Shown piece by piece: positions 19,371 to 28,770 of a stretch of 64,000 nucleotides of DNA (position 1 is its first letter; each line of letters opens with the position of its first letter). A program made the translations under genes and the position numbers. The stretch lies in contig NZ_LFLZ01000019.1 of NCBI RefSeq assembly GCF_001189845.1, forward strand, positions 62,001 to 126,000, given 5' to 3'. The notes under the pieces were generated by a model. The model saw only the letters and a program-made list of their open reading frames with translations. It was not told the origin of the DNA and searched no databases. The stretch is from Bradyrhizobium tropiciagri. GTDB lineage: Bacteria; Pseudomonadota; Alphaproteobacteria; Rhizobiales; Xanthobacteraceae.

Positions 19371-20156
19371 TCAGGCCTGTTCCGCAACCTTCAGCGCCTC
19401 GGTGCGGATCTCCTCGACCAGCCGCTCCTTCAGCGCGACGAATTCGGGCGTGGTCTTGATCTTGTAGGAGCGGGGATGCGGCAGGTCGACCGCGATCTCC
19501 GCCTTGATGCGGCCGGGACGGGCGCTCATCACGATGACGCGGCTGCCGAGGAAGATCGCTTCCTCGATGTCGTGGGTGACGAACAGCACCGTCTTCTGGT
19601 CGCGCTCCCAGATCCCGAGCAGCATTTCCTGCATCAAGGCCCGCGTCTGGTTGTCGAGCGCGCCGAACGGCTCGTCGAGCAACAGGATCTTCGGATCGTT
19701 GGCGAGCGCCCGGGCGATCGCGGTGCGCTGCTGCATGCCGCCCGACAACTGCTTGGGCCAATGGTTTTCGAAGCCCGATAGCCCGACCCGGCGGATAAAG
19801 GCGTCTGCGATCTCGTGGCGCTTCTTCTCCGGCACGCCACGCTCGCGCAGCCCGAAGGCGATGTTCTCGCGCACCGTCAGCCAGGGAAACAGCGTGTAGG
19901 ATTGAAATACCATGCCGCGATCGGCGCCGGGGCCGGTGACCTCACGGCCATCGAGCGTGACCCGGCCGCTGGTCGGCCGGTCGAGGCCTGCGATGATCCG
20001 GAGCAAAGTGGACTTGCCGCAGCCGGAGGGGCCGAGGATGGTGACGAAATCATTGTCGCCGACATCGAGCGTTGTCGGCTCCAGCGCGCGGGTCGGTGCG
20101 TTGCCGGCGCGGGCGGGGAAGGTTCGCGAGACCTGATCGATCCGAAGCAGGGTCAT
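19371..20156 (-). CDS. NitT/TauT-family ABC transporter ATPase
   Basis: 261 aa. Walker A GPSGCGKST, signature LSGGMQQRTAIARAL, Walker B LLLDEPFGALD and VTHDIEEA identify the SsuB/TauB/NrtD branch of ABC ATPases. The start at 20156 overlaps the permease stop (ATGA), so they form one operon with the binding protein upstream. Substrate could be a sulfonate, nitrate, or pyrimidine precursor; the sequence alone does not decide. Confidence 0.9.
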   Translation of the reverse strand: MTLLRIDQVSRTFPARAGNAPTRALEPTTLDVGDNDFVTILGPSGCGKSTLLRIIAGLDRPTSGRVTLDGREVTGPGADRGMVFQSYTLFPWLTVRENIAFGLRERGVPEKKRHEIADAFIRRVGLSGFENHWPKQLSGGMQQRTAIARALANDPKILLLDEPFGALDNQTRALMQEMLLGIWERDQKTVLFVTHDIEEAIFLGSRVIVMSARPGRIKAEIAVDLPHPRSYKIKTTPEFVALKERLVEEIRTEALKVAEQA

Positions 20157-20925
20157 GCAAGCTTCCAAGGGAATAGCCAGGCGTTGAACGCCTTGAACAG
20201 GAAATCGGAGACAGGCCAATCAGCCCGATGACGATGATGCCGAAGATGATCTGGCCGGTGTTGAGCAGCGCCTGGCTGTCGGTGATCATATGCCCGATGC
20301 CCGACGATGAGCCGATCAGCTCGGCCACGATGACATAGGTCCAGGCCCAGCCCAGCACCAGGCGGAGGATCTCGGCGATCTCGGGTGCCGCGGAAGGCAA
20401 CAGCACGCGGCGGATGATGCCGCTGTCGCGGGCGCCGAGCGTGTAGGCGGCTTCGACCAGATCGCGCCGCGTGGCGCCGACGGTGACGGCCACCATCAGG
20501 ATGATCTGGAACACCGCGCCGATGAAGATCACCAGCAGCTTTTGCAGTTCGCCGATGCCGGCCCACAGGATCAGCAGCGGAATGAAGGCGGACGCCGGCA
20601 GGTAGCGCGCAAAGGACACGAAAGGTTCGAGGAAGGCCTCGATCGGCTTGTATGCTCCCATCAGCACGCCGAGCGGCACCGCGATGACGGCGGCAAGCAC
20701 AAACCCGCCGATCACGCGCCAGATCGTCATTCCGATGTCGAACAGGAAGCCTTGCTTGGCAAGCAGTTCATAGCCTTCCTGCACCATGGTCAGCGGGTTG
20801 GCGAGGAAGGTCTTCGACACATGGCCGCCGAACGTCGCCCAGGACCAGAGGGCGACGAACAGCACGAAGAACGCGAGGCCATAGGCCACGCGCTGCTTCG
20901 ATGTGGTGGGCTCGAGGGGACGCAT
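20153..20925 (-). CDS. NitT/TauT-family ABC transporter permease (frame break near C terminus)
   Basis: About 257 aa with six hydrophobic spans and the EAA loop EAAYTLGARDSGIIRRVLLP. ATG 20925 is preferred over a TTG one codon earlier. In the given sequence the frame shifts near position 20212. Restoring one C there (G on the coding strand) yields the expected ending G-L-V-S-D-F-L-F-K-A-F-N-A-W-L-F-P-W with the stop overlapping the ATPase start. Without it the protein runs on out of frame into the ATPase gene. A sequence error is likely. Confidence 0.85.
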
Positions 20926-21003
20926 CAATTGATCCAGGCGTATCTCATGCGCCGGTCCCGCCTGCAGCCTTGCGAGGCGCGACCGGCCAGAATTGTCGTT
21001 GCG

Positions 21004-21948
21004 TTACTTGATGAAGCTTGCGTCGTAGATGTCCTCGACCTTCGGCGCGGCCTTGATGATGCCGACCTCGAGCAGGAGCTCGGCCGCATCCTTGTTGAAG
21101 CTGAGGAAATCGCCGGCGAAGAATTTCTGGTTGGCGGGCTTGTCCTGCCAGCGCAGGTACTTTGCCGAGTTGCCGAACTGCTCGCCGGACTGCTTCACGT
21201 CGGCGCCCATGATCTCGTAGGCCTTGGCCTGATCCTTGGCGATCATGTCGAGCGCCTCGAAATAGCTGTTGGCCAGCGCCTGCGCCGCCTTCGGATTGTC
21301 GGTGAGGAATTTCGGCGTGCAGCCGAACGTATCCATCACGATCGGATAGTCGAGCGTGGTGGCGATGATCTTGCCCTTGTCGGGCGCGGCGCGCACCGTC
21401 GACAGATAGGGCTCGTAGGTCATCGCGGCATCGTTCTGGCCGGAGACGAATGCCTGCGCCGCGGCGGCGGGCTCCAGATTGACCACGGTGACGTCCTTCA
21501 CCGAGAGGCCGTTTTTCTTCAGCATCCAGGCCAGCGCGAAATAGGGCGAGGTGCCCGGCGCCGATGCCGCGACGGTCTTGCCCTTGAGGTCCTTGATCGC
21601 GGCGACGTCGTTGCGCACGGCCATGCCGTCGGCGCCGTAGCTCTTGTCGAGCTGGAAGATCTGCTTGGTCGCGACGCCATTGGCGTTCCAGGAAATCCAG
21701 GTCTCGACCGTGGTCGCCGCGCATTGAATGTCGCCCGAGGCGATCGCTAGATGCCGGTCCTTCTGCGGGATCTTCTTCAACGTCACGTCGAGGTCGTTCT
21801 TCTTGAAGATGCCGGCCTCCTTGGCGAGCGTCAGCGGCGCGAAGCCGGTCCATCCGGAGATGCCGACGCCGACCTTGACGTCATCCGCGAACGCAGCGGT
21901 GGACGCGAGCAACGCGACCATTGCGGGCAATAGCTTGAAGGAACGCAT
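21004..21948 (-). CDS. NitT/TauT-family ABC transporter substrate-binding protein
   Basis: 314 aa with a signal peptide (RSFKLLPAMVALLASTAAFA, cleavage near residue 21). The body (SGWTGFAPLTLAKEAGIFKK, GDIQCAATTVETWISW, KGKTVAASAPGTSPYFALAW) is of the NMT1/SsuA-like type. First gene of the binding protein-permease-ATPase operon, placed next to hutC on the same strand. A role in uptake of a hut-related or amide-related compound is possible from position only. Confidence 0.87.
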   Translation of the reverse strand: MRSFKLLPAMVALLASTAAFADDVKVGVGISGWTGFAPLTLAKEAGIFKKNDLDVTLKKIPQKDRHLAIASGDIQCAATTVETWISWNANGVATKQIFQLDKSYGADGMAVRNDVAAIKDLKGKTVAASAPGTSPYFALAWMLKKNGLSVKDVTVVNLEPAAAAQAFVSGQNDAAMTYEPYLSTVRAAPDKGKIIATTLDYPIVMDTFGCTPKFLTDNPKAAQALANSYFEALDMIAKDQAKAYEIMGADVKQSGEQFGNSAKYLRWQDKPANQKFFAGDFLSFNKDAAELLLEVGIIKAAPKVEDIYDASFIK

Positions 21949-22082
21949 GATTGTTGACCCCTTGAACGATGGATTGAACCCTGTTGATTGCTTTCACGTC
22001 AGTCGCGGCGGATTGCCGCATCAAGACGTTGGTGGATGCTGGTCTATGATGCATTGCATGAATTATGCCGCGCAAGACGTCC

Positions 22083-22826
22083 TCAACCTCCCTTGAAGCG
22101 AGCCACCAGGCGGTGCGTCTCGCCCGGATAATGCAGCCGCACCGCGGTCACCGTGCGCGCGCTGCGCCAGGTGTAGCGGTCGATCACGAGGCAGGGCGCG
22201 CCGACCGCGATGTCGAGCGCTTCTGCCGTGCGATCGTCTGCAACGACCGCGCTGATCGTATGTTCGGCCTCGGTCCACGGGACATGATGCAGCAGCCATG
22301 ATCCCGGCGGTTCGCGCGCAAAATCCGCGGTTGCGGCTTCCGGGACGGTGGAGAGATCGATCAGCCTGTCCTCGACGGCGAACGGCACATCGTCGGCGCT
22401 GTGGCGACACGCGATCGCGATCACCTTGCCGGCCGTGCTCACGCCGAGCCGGGCACGATCGGCCGATGTCGCGGTGCGCCGCCGGCAATCGATCAGCTGA
22501 TAGCCGTAAGCGCGGCCGAGCGCGGTGATCTCGGCCCTGATGTCGGCGATCTTGAGCACCGCGGACATATGCTGCGGACGGCGCACGAATGAGCCGGCCC
22601 GCCGTCGCCGCTCGATCAGGTCGGCCTGCGCCAGTTCCGACAGCGCCTTGTTCACGGTCATGCGCGAGCAGCGATAGCGTGCCATCAGCTCGTGCTCGAA
22701 CGGGATGCGGTGGCCCGGCGGCCATTCGCCGGTCAGGATCCGTGTCTCGATATCGAGTCGGATGCGTTTGTAGAGCGTCGGCTTTTCGGTTGCGCGCGGC
22801 TTGGCGCGATCGGAAGCGAGGCTCAT
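22083..22826 (-). CDS. hutC: Histidine utilisation repressor HutC (GntR/UTRA)
   Basis: 247 aa. The N-terminal GntR winged helix is LYKRIRLDIETRILTGEW then YRCSRMTVNKALSELAQADLIERRR; the C-terminal UTRA effector domain ends with RYTWRSARTVTAVRLHYPG. HutC represses hut genes until urocanate binds. The ATG at 22826 overlaps the hutF stop, so hutF-hutC form an autoregulated operon. A 20-bp palindrome at 24216-24235 is the likely operator. Confidence 0.92.
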   Translation of the reverse strand: MSLASDRAKPRATEKPTLYKRIRLDIETRILTGEWPPGHRIPFEHELMARYRCSRMTVNKALSELAQADLIERRRRAGSFVRRPQHMSAVLKIADIRAEITALGRAYGYQLIDCRRRTATSADRARLGVSTAGKVIAIACRHSADDVPFAVEDRLIDLSTVPEAATADFAREPPGSWLLHHVPWTEAEHTISAVVADDRTAEALDIAVGAPCLVIDRYTWRSARTVTAVRLHYPGETHRLVARFKGG

Positions 22827-24181
22827 GTGACGAGCCTCCGGACGCTGGCATTGAACCGCTCCCGCGCCTTGTCGCGCAGCCGGTGCCGTCCACCTGCGAC
22901 CGCCTTGTCGCCGCCGGCCCACACGCAATCGATCGCATCGCCTCCGGACGCAAACAGCCAGCCGTCGAGAACCGCATCGCCCGATCGTCCCGCCAGGGAT
23001 GGATGCGCGGTGTCGAGCGTGACGATGTCGGCCCGAGCGCCAGGCATGAGCCCGGTGTTGGTCTGCGCCAGAGCCTGCGCGCCGCCCGCGAGCGCGTGGT
23101 CGAACAAGGCACGGCCGGTGGATGCACCCGGACGCCCCGAGAGCACGTTGCGCTCGCGGTGCTTCAGCCGCTGGCCGTATTCGAGTTGCCGAAGCTCGTC
23201 GGCGACCCCGACCAGCACGTTGGAATCGGTCCCGATGCCGAACCGGCCGCCTGCTGCCAGGAATTCGCGCGCGGAAAAGATGCCGTCGCCGAGGCTTGCT
23301 TCGGTGATGGGGCAGAGGCCGGCAACTGCGCCGCTAGCGGCGAGCGCCGTGACTTCCAGCTCCGTCATGTGAGTCGCGTGAATGAGGCACCAGCGCCGGT
23401 CGACCGGCGCATGTTCGAGCAGCCATTGCACCGGCCGCTGCCCGGACCAGGCCATGCAGTCCTCGACCTCGCGCACCTGTTCGGCGGCGTGGATGTGGAT
23501 TGGATCGGTCCCGGCAAGCGGGATGATCGCCGCAAGCTCATCGGGCTCCACTGCGCGCAGGCTGTGCGGGGCGATGCCGATATTGGCGCCGGGGAGTGTT
23601 CGGATTGCCTCGCGCGAGGCTGCCATCAGCGCGGCGAATTGATCGACCGAGCAGATGAAGCGACGCTGTCCGGCATGCGGTGCCGCGCCGCCGAACGTGC
23701 TGTGCGCATAAAAGCTCGGCAGCAGCGTGAGCCCGATGCCGGAAGCCTCAGTCGCTTCTGCAATGCGCACGGCCATCTCGGCCGGATTGGCGTAGGGCGA
23801 GCCGTCGCGATCATGGTGGAGATAGTGAAACTCGCCGACGCGGGTGAAGCCCCGCTCGAGCATCTCGATATAGAGCAGCGTTGCAACCGCGGCGACGTCG
23901 TCCGGCGTCATCGTCAGCGCGAAGCGATACATCGTCTCGCGCCAGGTCCAGAACGTGTCCGTCGTATCGCCGCGCTGTTCGGCCAGGCCTGCCATGCCGC
24001 GCTGAAACGCGTGGCTGTGCAGGCTCGCCAGTCCCGGAACCGCCAGTTGGTGACGTTCATCGTCGGCGGCTGGCGCAACGCCTGCCGTCACCGACGCGAT
24101 CGCGCCGCCGCTGAGCTCGACCCGCACGTCATTGGCCCAGCCTAAGGGCAGCAGCGCGAGTGCGAAATGCAGTCGGGTCAT
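22823..24181 (-). CDS. hutF: Formimidoylglutamate deiminase
   Basis: 452 aa, amidohydrolase superfamily. Metal ligands are visible in LHSHAFQRGM (HxH), a mid-protein IHIHAAEQ and IHATHMTE, and the late aspartate in GIGTDSNVLVG. HutF converts N-formimidoyl-L-glutamate to N-formyl-L-glutamate and ammonia, the branch of histidine breakdown that then needs HutG deformylase. No hutG is seen in this window. Divergent from hutIHU. Confidence 0.93.
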   Translation of the reverse strand: MTRLHFALALLPLGWANDVRVELSGGAIASVTAGVAPAADDERHQLAVPGLASLHSHAFQRGMAGLAEQRGDTTDTFWTWRETMYRFALTMTPDDVAAVATLLYIEMLERGFTRVGEFHYLHHDRDGSPYANPAEMAVRIAEATEASGIGLTLLPSFYAHSTFGGAAPHAGQRRFICSVDQFAALMAASREAIRTLPGANIGIAPHSLRAVEPDELAAIIPLAGTDPIHIHAAEQVREVEDCMAWSGQRPVQWLLEHAPVDRRWCLIHATHMTELEVTALAASGAVAGLCPITEASLGDGIFSAREFLAAGGRFGIGTDSNVLVGVADELRQLEYGQRLKHRERNVLSGRPGASTGRALFDHALAGGAQALAQTNTGLMPGARADIVTLDTAHPSLAGRSGDAVLDGWLFASGGDAIDCVWAGGDKAVAGGRHRLRDKARERFNASVRRLVT

Positions 24182-24215
24182 TTTTCCATGCCGGCTGGAC
24201 AGAACCCGGACACGA

Positions 24216-24235
24216 TTATATGTCTAGACATATAA
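24216..24235. promoter_or_regulatory. HutC operator: perfect 20-bp palindrome between hutF and hutI
   Basis: The sequence TTATATGTCTAGACATATAA is a perfect palindrome centred in the 85-bp gap between the hutF and hutI starts. Known HutC sites contain a TGT-N4-ACA type core, here TGTCTAGACA. Its position lets one HutC dimer control both operons at once. Confidence 0.85.
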
Positions 24236-24266
24236 GTCAAGCATCCCACCTTGAGGGGACGATCGC

Positions 24267-25481
24267 ATGGCAGAGCGCTTCGACCGTATCTGGCACAATG
24301 CCCACCTCGCCACGATGCGCGGCGATCGCGCCGATCTCGGCGAGATCGAGCAGGGCCTGATCGCGGCGCGCGACGGCCGCATCGTCTATGCCGGCGCGCA
24401 ATCGGATTTTCCTGTGGATGCCGACGCCGTCGAGCGGATCGATTGCGGTGGCCGCTGGATCACGCCCGGGCTGGTCGATTGCCACACCCATCTGGTCTTC
24501 GGCGGCAATCGCGCGCACGAGTTCGAGCTTCGCCTGAAGGGCGCGAGCTATGAGGAGATCGCGCGCGCAGGCGGCGGCATCGTCTCGACCGTTGCTGCGA
24601 CGCGCAAGGCGACCCAAGCCGAGCTTGTCGCCGGTGCGTTGCCGCGGCTCGACGCGCTGATCGGCGAGGGCGCGACCACCGTCGAGATCAAGTCCGGCTA
24701 TGGCCTCGATGCCGAGACCGAGATGCGGCAGCTTGCGGCGGCACGCAGCCTCGGCCGCCTGCGCCAGGTCGCGGTCCGCACGTCGTTTCTCGGTGCGCAT
24801 GCGCTGCCGCCAGAGGCCAATGGCGACAAGGACCGCTATATCGATCTGGTCTGCAACGAGATGCTGCCGGCCGTGGCCAAGGCCGGCCTCGCCGATGCCG
24901 TCGATGCCTTCATGGAGGGCATCGCATTTTCCGGCGAGCAGACGGCGCGGGTGTTCGCGGCTGCGCGCGCGTTGGGGCTCCCGGTGAAGCTGCATGCGGA
25001 TCAGCTGTCCAATCTCGGCGGCGCGGCACTCGCCGCCGAATTCTCTGCGCTGTCGGCCGATCATCTGGAGCATACCGATGAAGCCGGCGCCGCCGCGATG
25101 GCGAAGGCGGGGACGGTGGCGGTGCTACTACCCGGTGCGTTCTATTTCATTCGTGAAACCCAGAAACCGCCGGTCGAGCTGTTCCGCAAGCACGGCGTGC
25201 ACATGGCGCTGGCGACCGACTGCAATCCCGGCAGTTCGCCGCTGACCTCTCTCTTGCTTGTCATGAACATGGGCGCGACGCTGTTCCGGATGACGGTCGC
25301 CGAATGCCTCGCAGGCGTAACGCGGGAAGGAGCGCGCGCGCTCGGCATGCTCGCCGAGACCGGTACACTCGAGGCCGGCAAATGGTGCGATCTGGCGATC
25401 TGGGACATCGAGCGCCCCGCCGAACTGGTTTACCGTATCGGCTTCAATCCGCTGCACCGCCGGGTGTGGAGGGGACAATGA
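24267..25481 (+). CDS. hutI: Imidazolonepropionase
   Basis: 404 aa, amidohydrolase fold. The metal motif is DCHTHLVFGGNR (about residues 72-83), followed by KSGYGLDAETEMRQL, KLHADQLSN and LATDCNPGSSP. HutI opens 4-imidazolone-5-propionate to N-formimidoyl-glutamate. GAGGGG lies just upstream of the ATG. The stop overlaps the hutH ATG. Confidence 0.95.
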   Translation: MAERFDRIWHNAHLATMRGDRADLGEIEQGLIAARDGRIVYAGAQSDFPVDADAVERIDCGGRWITPGLVDCHTHLVFGGNRAHEFELRLKGASYEEIARAGGGIVSTVAATRKATQAELVAGALPRLDALIGEGATTVEIKSGYGLDAETEMRQLAAARSLGRLRQVAVRTSFLGAHALPPEANGDKDRYIDLVCNEMLPAVAKAGLADAVDAFMEGIAFSGEQTARVFAAARALGLPVKLHADQLSNLGGAALAAEFSALSADHLEHTDEAGAAAMAKAGTVAVLLPGAFYFIRETQKPPVELFRKHGVHMALATDCNPGSSPLTSLLLVMNMGATLFRMTVAECLAGVTREGARALGMLAETGTLEAGKWCDLAIWDIERPAELVYRIGFNPLHRRVWRGQ

Positions 25482-27037
25482 GCGCTTCCAACGCGCCTGA
25501 TATCGTCACTCCCGGGACGGTCGGACTCGGCGTCCTGGCACGCGTGCTCGCCGGAGCAACGATCGAGCTCGATCCATCATTCTGGCCGCGCGTCGAGGCG
25601 GCCGCGGAGATCGTGGCGAAGGCGGCGCGGATCGACATTCCTGCCTATGGCATCAATACCGGTTTCGGGAAGCTGGCATCGACGCGGATCGCGCCCGACC
25701 AGACGGCGCTGCTCCAGCGCAACCTCATCCTGTCGCATTGCTGCGGCGTCGGCGCAGTCACGCCTGAGCCGATCGTGCGCTTGATGATGGCGTTGAAAGT
25801 GATCTCGCTCGGCCGCGGCGCGTCCGGCGTGCGGCGCGACGTGATCGAGCAGTTGCAGGCCATGCTGGCGCGCGGCGTCACTCCGCTGGTGCCGCAGCAG
25901 GGCTCGGTCGGCGCCTCCGGCGATCTTGCGCCGCTCGCTCATATGACCGCGGTCATGATCGGGGAGGGACAGGCAATCCTTGATGGCAAGGTCGTGCCGG
26001 GCCGAGACGCGCTTGCCGCTGCCGGTCTCGCGCCGTTGACGCTTGGTCCCAAGGAGGGGCTCGCGCTGATCAACGGCACCCAGTTCTCCACGGCCTATGC
26101 CATTTCCGGCCTGCTGCGCGCGCATCGTCTTGCCTGCGCAGCACTGGTGACGGGCGCGTTGTCGGTCGATGCGGCGATGGCCTCCACGGTGCCGTTTCGT
26201 CCTGAAATCCAGTCCTTGCGCGGCCATGACGGACAGATTGCGGCGGCCGCGACCTTGATGGCACTGCTCGACGGCAGCGACATCAGGCAATCGCATCTCG
26301 AAGGCGACGAGCGCGTGCAGGATCCATACTGCCTGCGCTGCCAGCCGCAGGTCGCGGGCGCCGTGCTTGATTTGCTCGCGCAGGCCGGGCGCGGACTGAC
26401 CATTGAAGCCAATGCCGTGACGGACAATCCGCTGGTCCTGGTCGAGACCGGCGAGATCGTCTCAGGCGGCAATTTCCACGCCGAGCCGGTGGCGTTCGCC
26501 GCCGACCAGATCGCGCTGGCGCTCTCCGAGATCGGCGCGACCAGCGAGCGACGGATCGCGACCCTCGTCGATCCCGCCTTGAACTTCGGCTTGCCGCCGT
26601 TCCTGACGCCGGACCCCGGCATCAATTCCGGCTTCATGATCGCCGAGGTGACGGCGGCCGCGCTCTACGCCGAGAACAAGCAGCGCGCGATGCCGTGCTC
26701 GATCGATTCCACGCCGACCAGCGCCAACCAGGAGGATCACGTGTCGATGGCCGCGCATGCCGCGCGCCGGCTGTCCGACATGGCCGACAATCTCGCCGCC
26801 ATCCTCGGCATCGAGCTGCTGGTCGCCGCACAAGGCATCACGCTGCGCGCGCCGCACTCAACGAGTGCACCGCTCGCCGCAGTGATTGCCGCGTTGCGCG
26901 CGCAGGTTCCGGCGCTCGCCGCCGACCGCTACATGGCCGACGACCTCGCGCGGGCCGCGTCGCTGATCGAAGCCGACGCGTTGCCCGCCGTCGCGATCGC
27001 GGCCCTTTCGATCGATCCGTTTCCAAAACTTGCTTAG
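25478..27037 (+). CDS. hutH: Histidine ammonia-lyase
   Basis: 519 aa, full length. The MIO cofactor triad is A146-S147-G148 within GSVGASGDLAPL, and the N-terminal catalytic tyrosine is in YGINTGFGKLA. HutH deaminates L-histidine to urocanate, the inducer bound by HutC. The frame is open upstream within hutI; the start at 25478 is set by the four-base overlap and the family N terminus. Confidence 0.95.
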   Translation: MSASNAPDIVTPGTVGLGVLARVLAGATIELDPSFWPRVEAAAEIVAKAARIDIPAYGINTGFGKLASTRIAPDQTALLQRNLILSHCCGVGAVTPEPIVRLMMALKVISLGRGASGVRRDVIEQLQAMLARGVTPLVPQQGSVGASGDLAPLAHMTAVMIGEGQAILDGKVVPGRDALAAAGLAPLTLGPKEGLALINGTQFSTAYAISGLLRAHRLACAALVTGALSVDAAMASTVPFRPEIQSLRGHDGQIAAAATLMALLDGSDIRQSHLEGDERVQDPYCLRCQPQVAGAVLDLLAQAGRGLTIEANAVTDNPLVLVETGEIVSGGNFHAEPVAFAADQIALALSEIGATSERRIATLVDPALNFGLPPFLTPDPGINSGFMIAEVTAAALYAENKQRAMPCSIDSTPTSANQEDHVSMAAHAARRLSDMADNLAAILGIELLVAAQGITLRAPHSTSAPLAAVIAALRAQVPALAADRYMADDLARAASLIEADALPAVAIAALSIDPFPKLA

Positions 27038-27055
27038 CCGACAGGGACACCCGTC

Positions 27056-28726
27056 ATGAACCGCCGACTGGACAACGAACGTATCATCCGCGCTCCCCGC
27101 GGCAGCGACATCAGCGCGAAGAGTTGGCTGACTGAAGCGCCGCTGCGGATGCTGATGAACAATCTGGATCCTGACGTCGCCGAGCGCCCGAGTGAGCTCG
27201 TGGTGTATGGCGGCATCGGCCGCGCGGCACGCGACTGGGAGAGCTTTGACCGGATCGCGGCCTCCTTGCGCAAGCTGGAAGGCGACCAGACGTTGCTGGT
27301 GCAGTCTGGCAAGCCGGTCGGCGTCTTCCGCACCCATGCCGATGCGCCGCGCGTACTGATCGCGAACTCGAACCTGGTGCCGCATTGGGCGACGCTCGAC
27401 CACTTCAACGAGCTCGACCGCCAGGGCCTCATGATGTTCGGCCAGATGACGGCAGGCTCGTGGATCTATATCGGCAGCCAGGGCATCGTGCAGGGGACAT
27501 ACGAGACGTTTGTCGAGGTCGGCCGCCGGCACTATGGCGGCAGCCTCGCCGGCAAATGGATTCTCACGGCCGGCCTCGGCGGCATGGGTGGCGCGCAGCC
27601 GCTGGCTGCGACCATGGCGGGCGCCTCGATGCTCGCGGTCGAATGCCAGCCGAGCCGCATCGAGATGCGTTTGCGTACGGGCTATCTCGACCGCCAGGCG
27701 ACGACCCTCGATGAAGCGCTGGCGATCATTGCCGACGCGACCAAGAGCGGGAAGCCGGCGTCGGTCGGGCTGCTCGGCAATGCGGCCGAGATCTTTCCCG
27801 AACTGGTGCGCCGCGGCGTGCGGCCTGATATCGTCACTGACCAGACCAGCGCGCATGATCCGATCAACGGATATTTGCCGAAGGGTTGGACGCTTGCCGA
27901 TTGGGAGGCAAGGCGCGCGGCCGATCCGAAGGCGGTCGAGACCGCGGCCAAGACCTCGATGGTCGATCACGTCCAGGCCATGCTGGATTTCCACGCGCAG
28001 GGAATCCCGACGCTCGACTACGGCAACAACATCCGCCAGATGGCCAAGGACATGGGCCTGAAGCAGGCGTTCGATTTTCCGGGCTTCGTCCCTGCCTATA
28101 TCCGTCCGCTGTTTTGCCGCGGCGTCGGTCCGTTCCGCTGGGCGGCGCTGTCGGGCGATCCGGAAGACATCTTCAAGACCGATGCCAAGGTCAAGGAGCT
28201 GATGCCCAACGATGGCCATCTGCACAATTGGCTCGACATGGCGAAGGCGCGCATCAAGTTTCAGGGGTTGCCGGCGCGAATCTGCTGGGTCGGCCTCGGC
28301 GACCGCCATCGGCTTGGCCTCGCCTTCAACGAGATGGTGGCGCGGGGCGAACTGAAGGCGCCGATCGTGATCGGCCGCGATCATCTCGACAGCGGCTCGG
28401 TGGCGAGCCCGAACCGCGAGACCGAGGCGATGCGGGACGGCTCCGATGCGGTGTCCGATTGGCCGCTGCTCAACGCGCTGCTCAACTGTGCGAGCGGCGC
28501 CACCTGGGTGTCGCTGCATCATGGCGGCGGCGTCGGCATCGGCTATTCGCAGCATGCCGGCATGGTGATCGTCGCCGACGGCACGCCGGAGGCGGCGCGC
28601 CGGCTCGAGCGTGTGCTGTGGAACGATCCCGCGACGGGGGTCATGCGCCACGCCGACGCCGGCTATGAGACCGCGATCGAATGCGCCCGCGCCAACGGGC
28701 TCGATCTGCCGAGCTTGCGCGCGTGA
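27056..28726 (+). CDS. hutU: Urocanate hydratase
   Basis: 556 aa, the usual length. The NAD-binding segment GLGGMGGAQPLAATMAGA and the C-terminal active-site region SLHHGGGVGIGYSQHAG are intact. HutU converts urocanate to 4-imidazolone-5-propionate using tightly bound NAD. It follows hutH by 18 bases and ends the hutIHU operon; a hairpin follows. Confidence 0.96.
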   Translation: MNRRLDNERIIRAPRGSDISAKSWLTEAPLRMLMNNLDPDVAERPSELVVYGGIGRAARDWESFDRIAASLRKLEGDQTLLVQSGKPVGVFRTHADAPRVLIANSNLVPHWATLDHFNELDRQGLMMFGQMTAGSWIYIGSQGIVQGTYETFVEVGRRHYGGSLAGKWILTAGLGGMGGAQPLAATMAGASMLAVECQPSRIEMRLRTGYLDRQATTLDEALAIIADATKSGKPASVGLLGNAAEIFPELVRRGVRPDIVTDQTSAHDPINGYLPKGWTLADWEARRAADPKAVETAAKTSMVDHVQAMLDFHAQGIPTLDYGNNIRQMAKDMGLKQAFDFPGFVPAYIRPLFCRGVGPFRWAALSGDPEDIFKTDAKVKELMPNDGHLHNWLDMAKARIKFQGLPARICWVGLGDRHRLGLAFNEMVARGELKAPIVIGRDHLDSGSVASPNRETEAMRDGSDAVSDWPLLNALLNCASGATWVSLHHGGGVGIGYSQHAGMVIVADGTPEAARRLERVLWNDPATGVMRHADAGYETAIECARANGLDLPSLRA

Positions 28727-28732
28727 GGTGAC

Positions 28733-28767
28733 GTTGGCGAGAGCCGCAGAAGACGGTTCTCGCCAAC
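28733..28767. terminator. Hairpin between convergent hutU and binding-protein genes
   Basis: Arms at 28733-28745 and 28755-28767 pair over 13 positions with one G:U, enclosing nine bases. It lies in the 44-bp gap between two genes ending toward each other, so it can serve both strands. There is no long T-run, so the efficiency is uncertain. Confidence 0.6.
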
Positions 28768-28770
28768 CGG

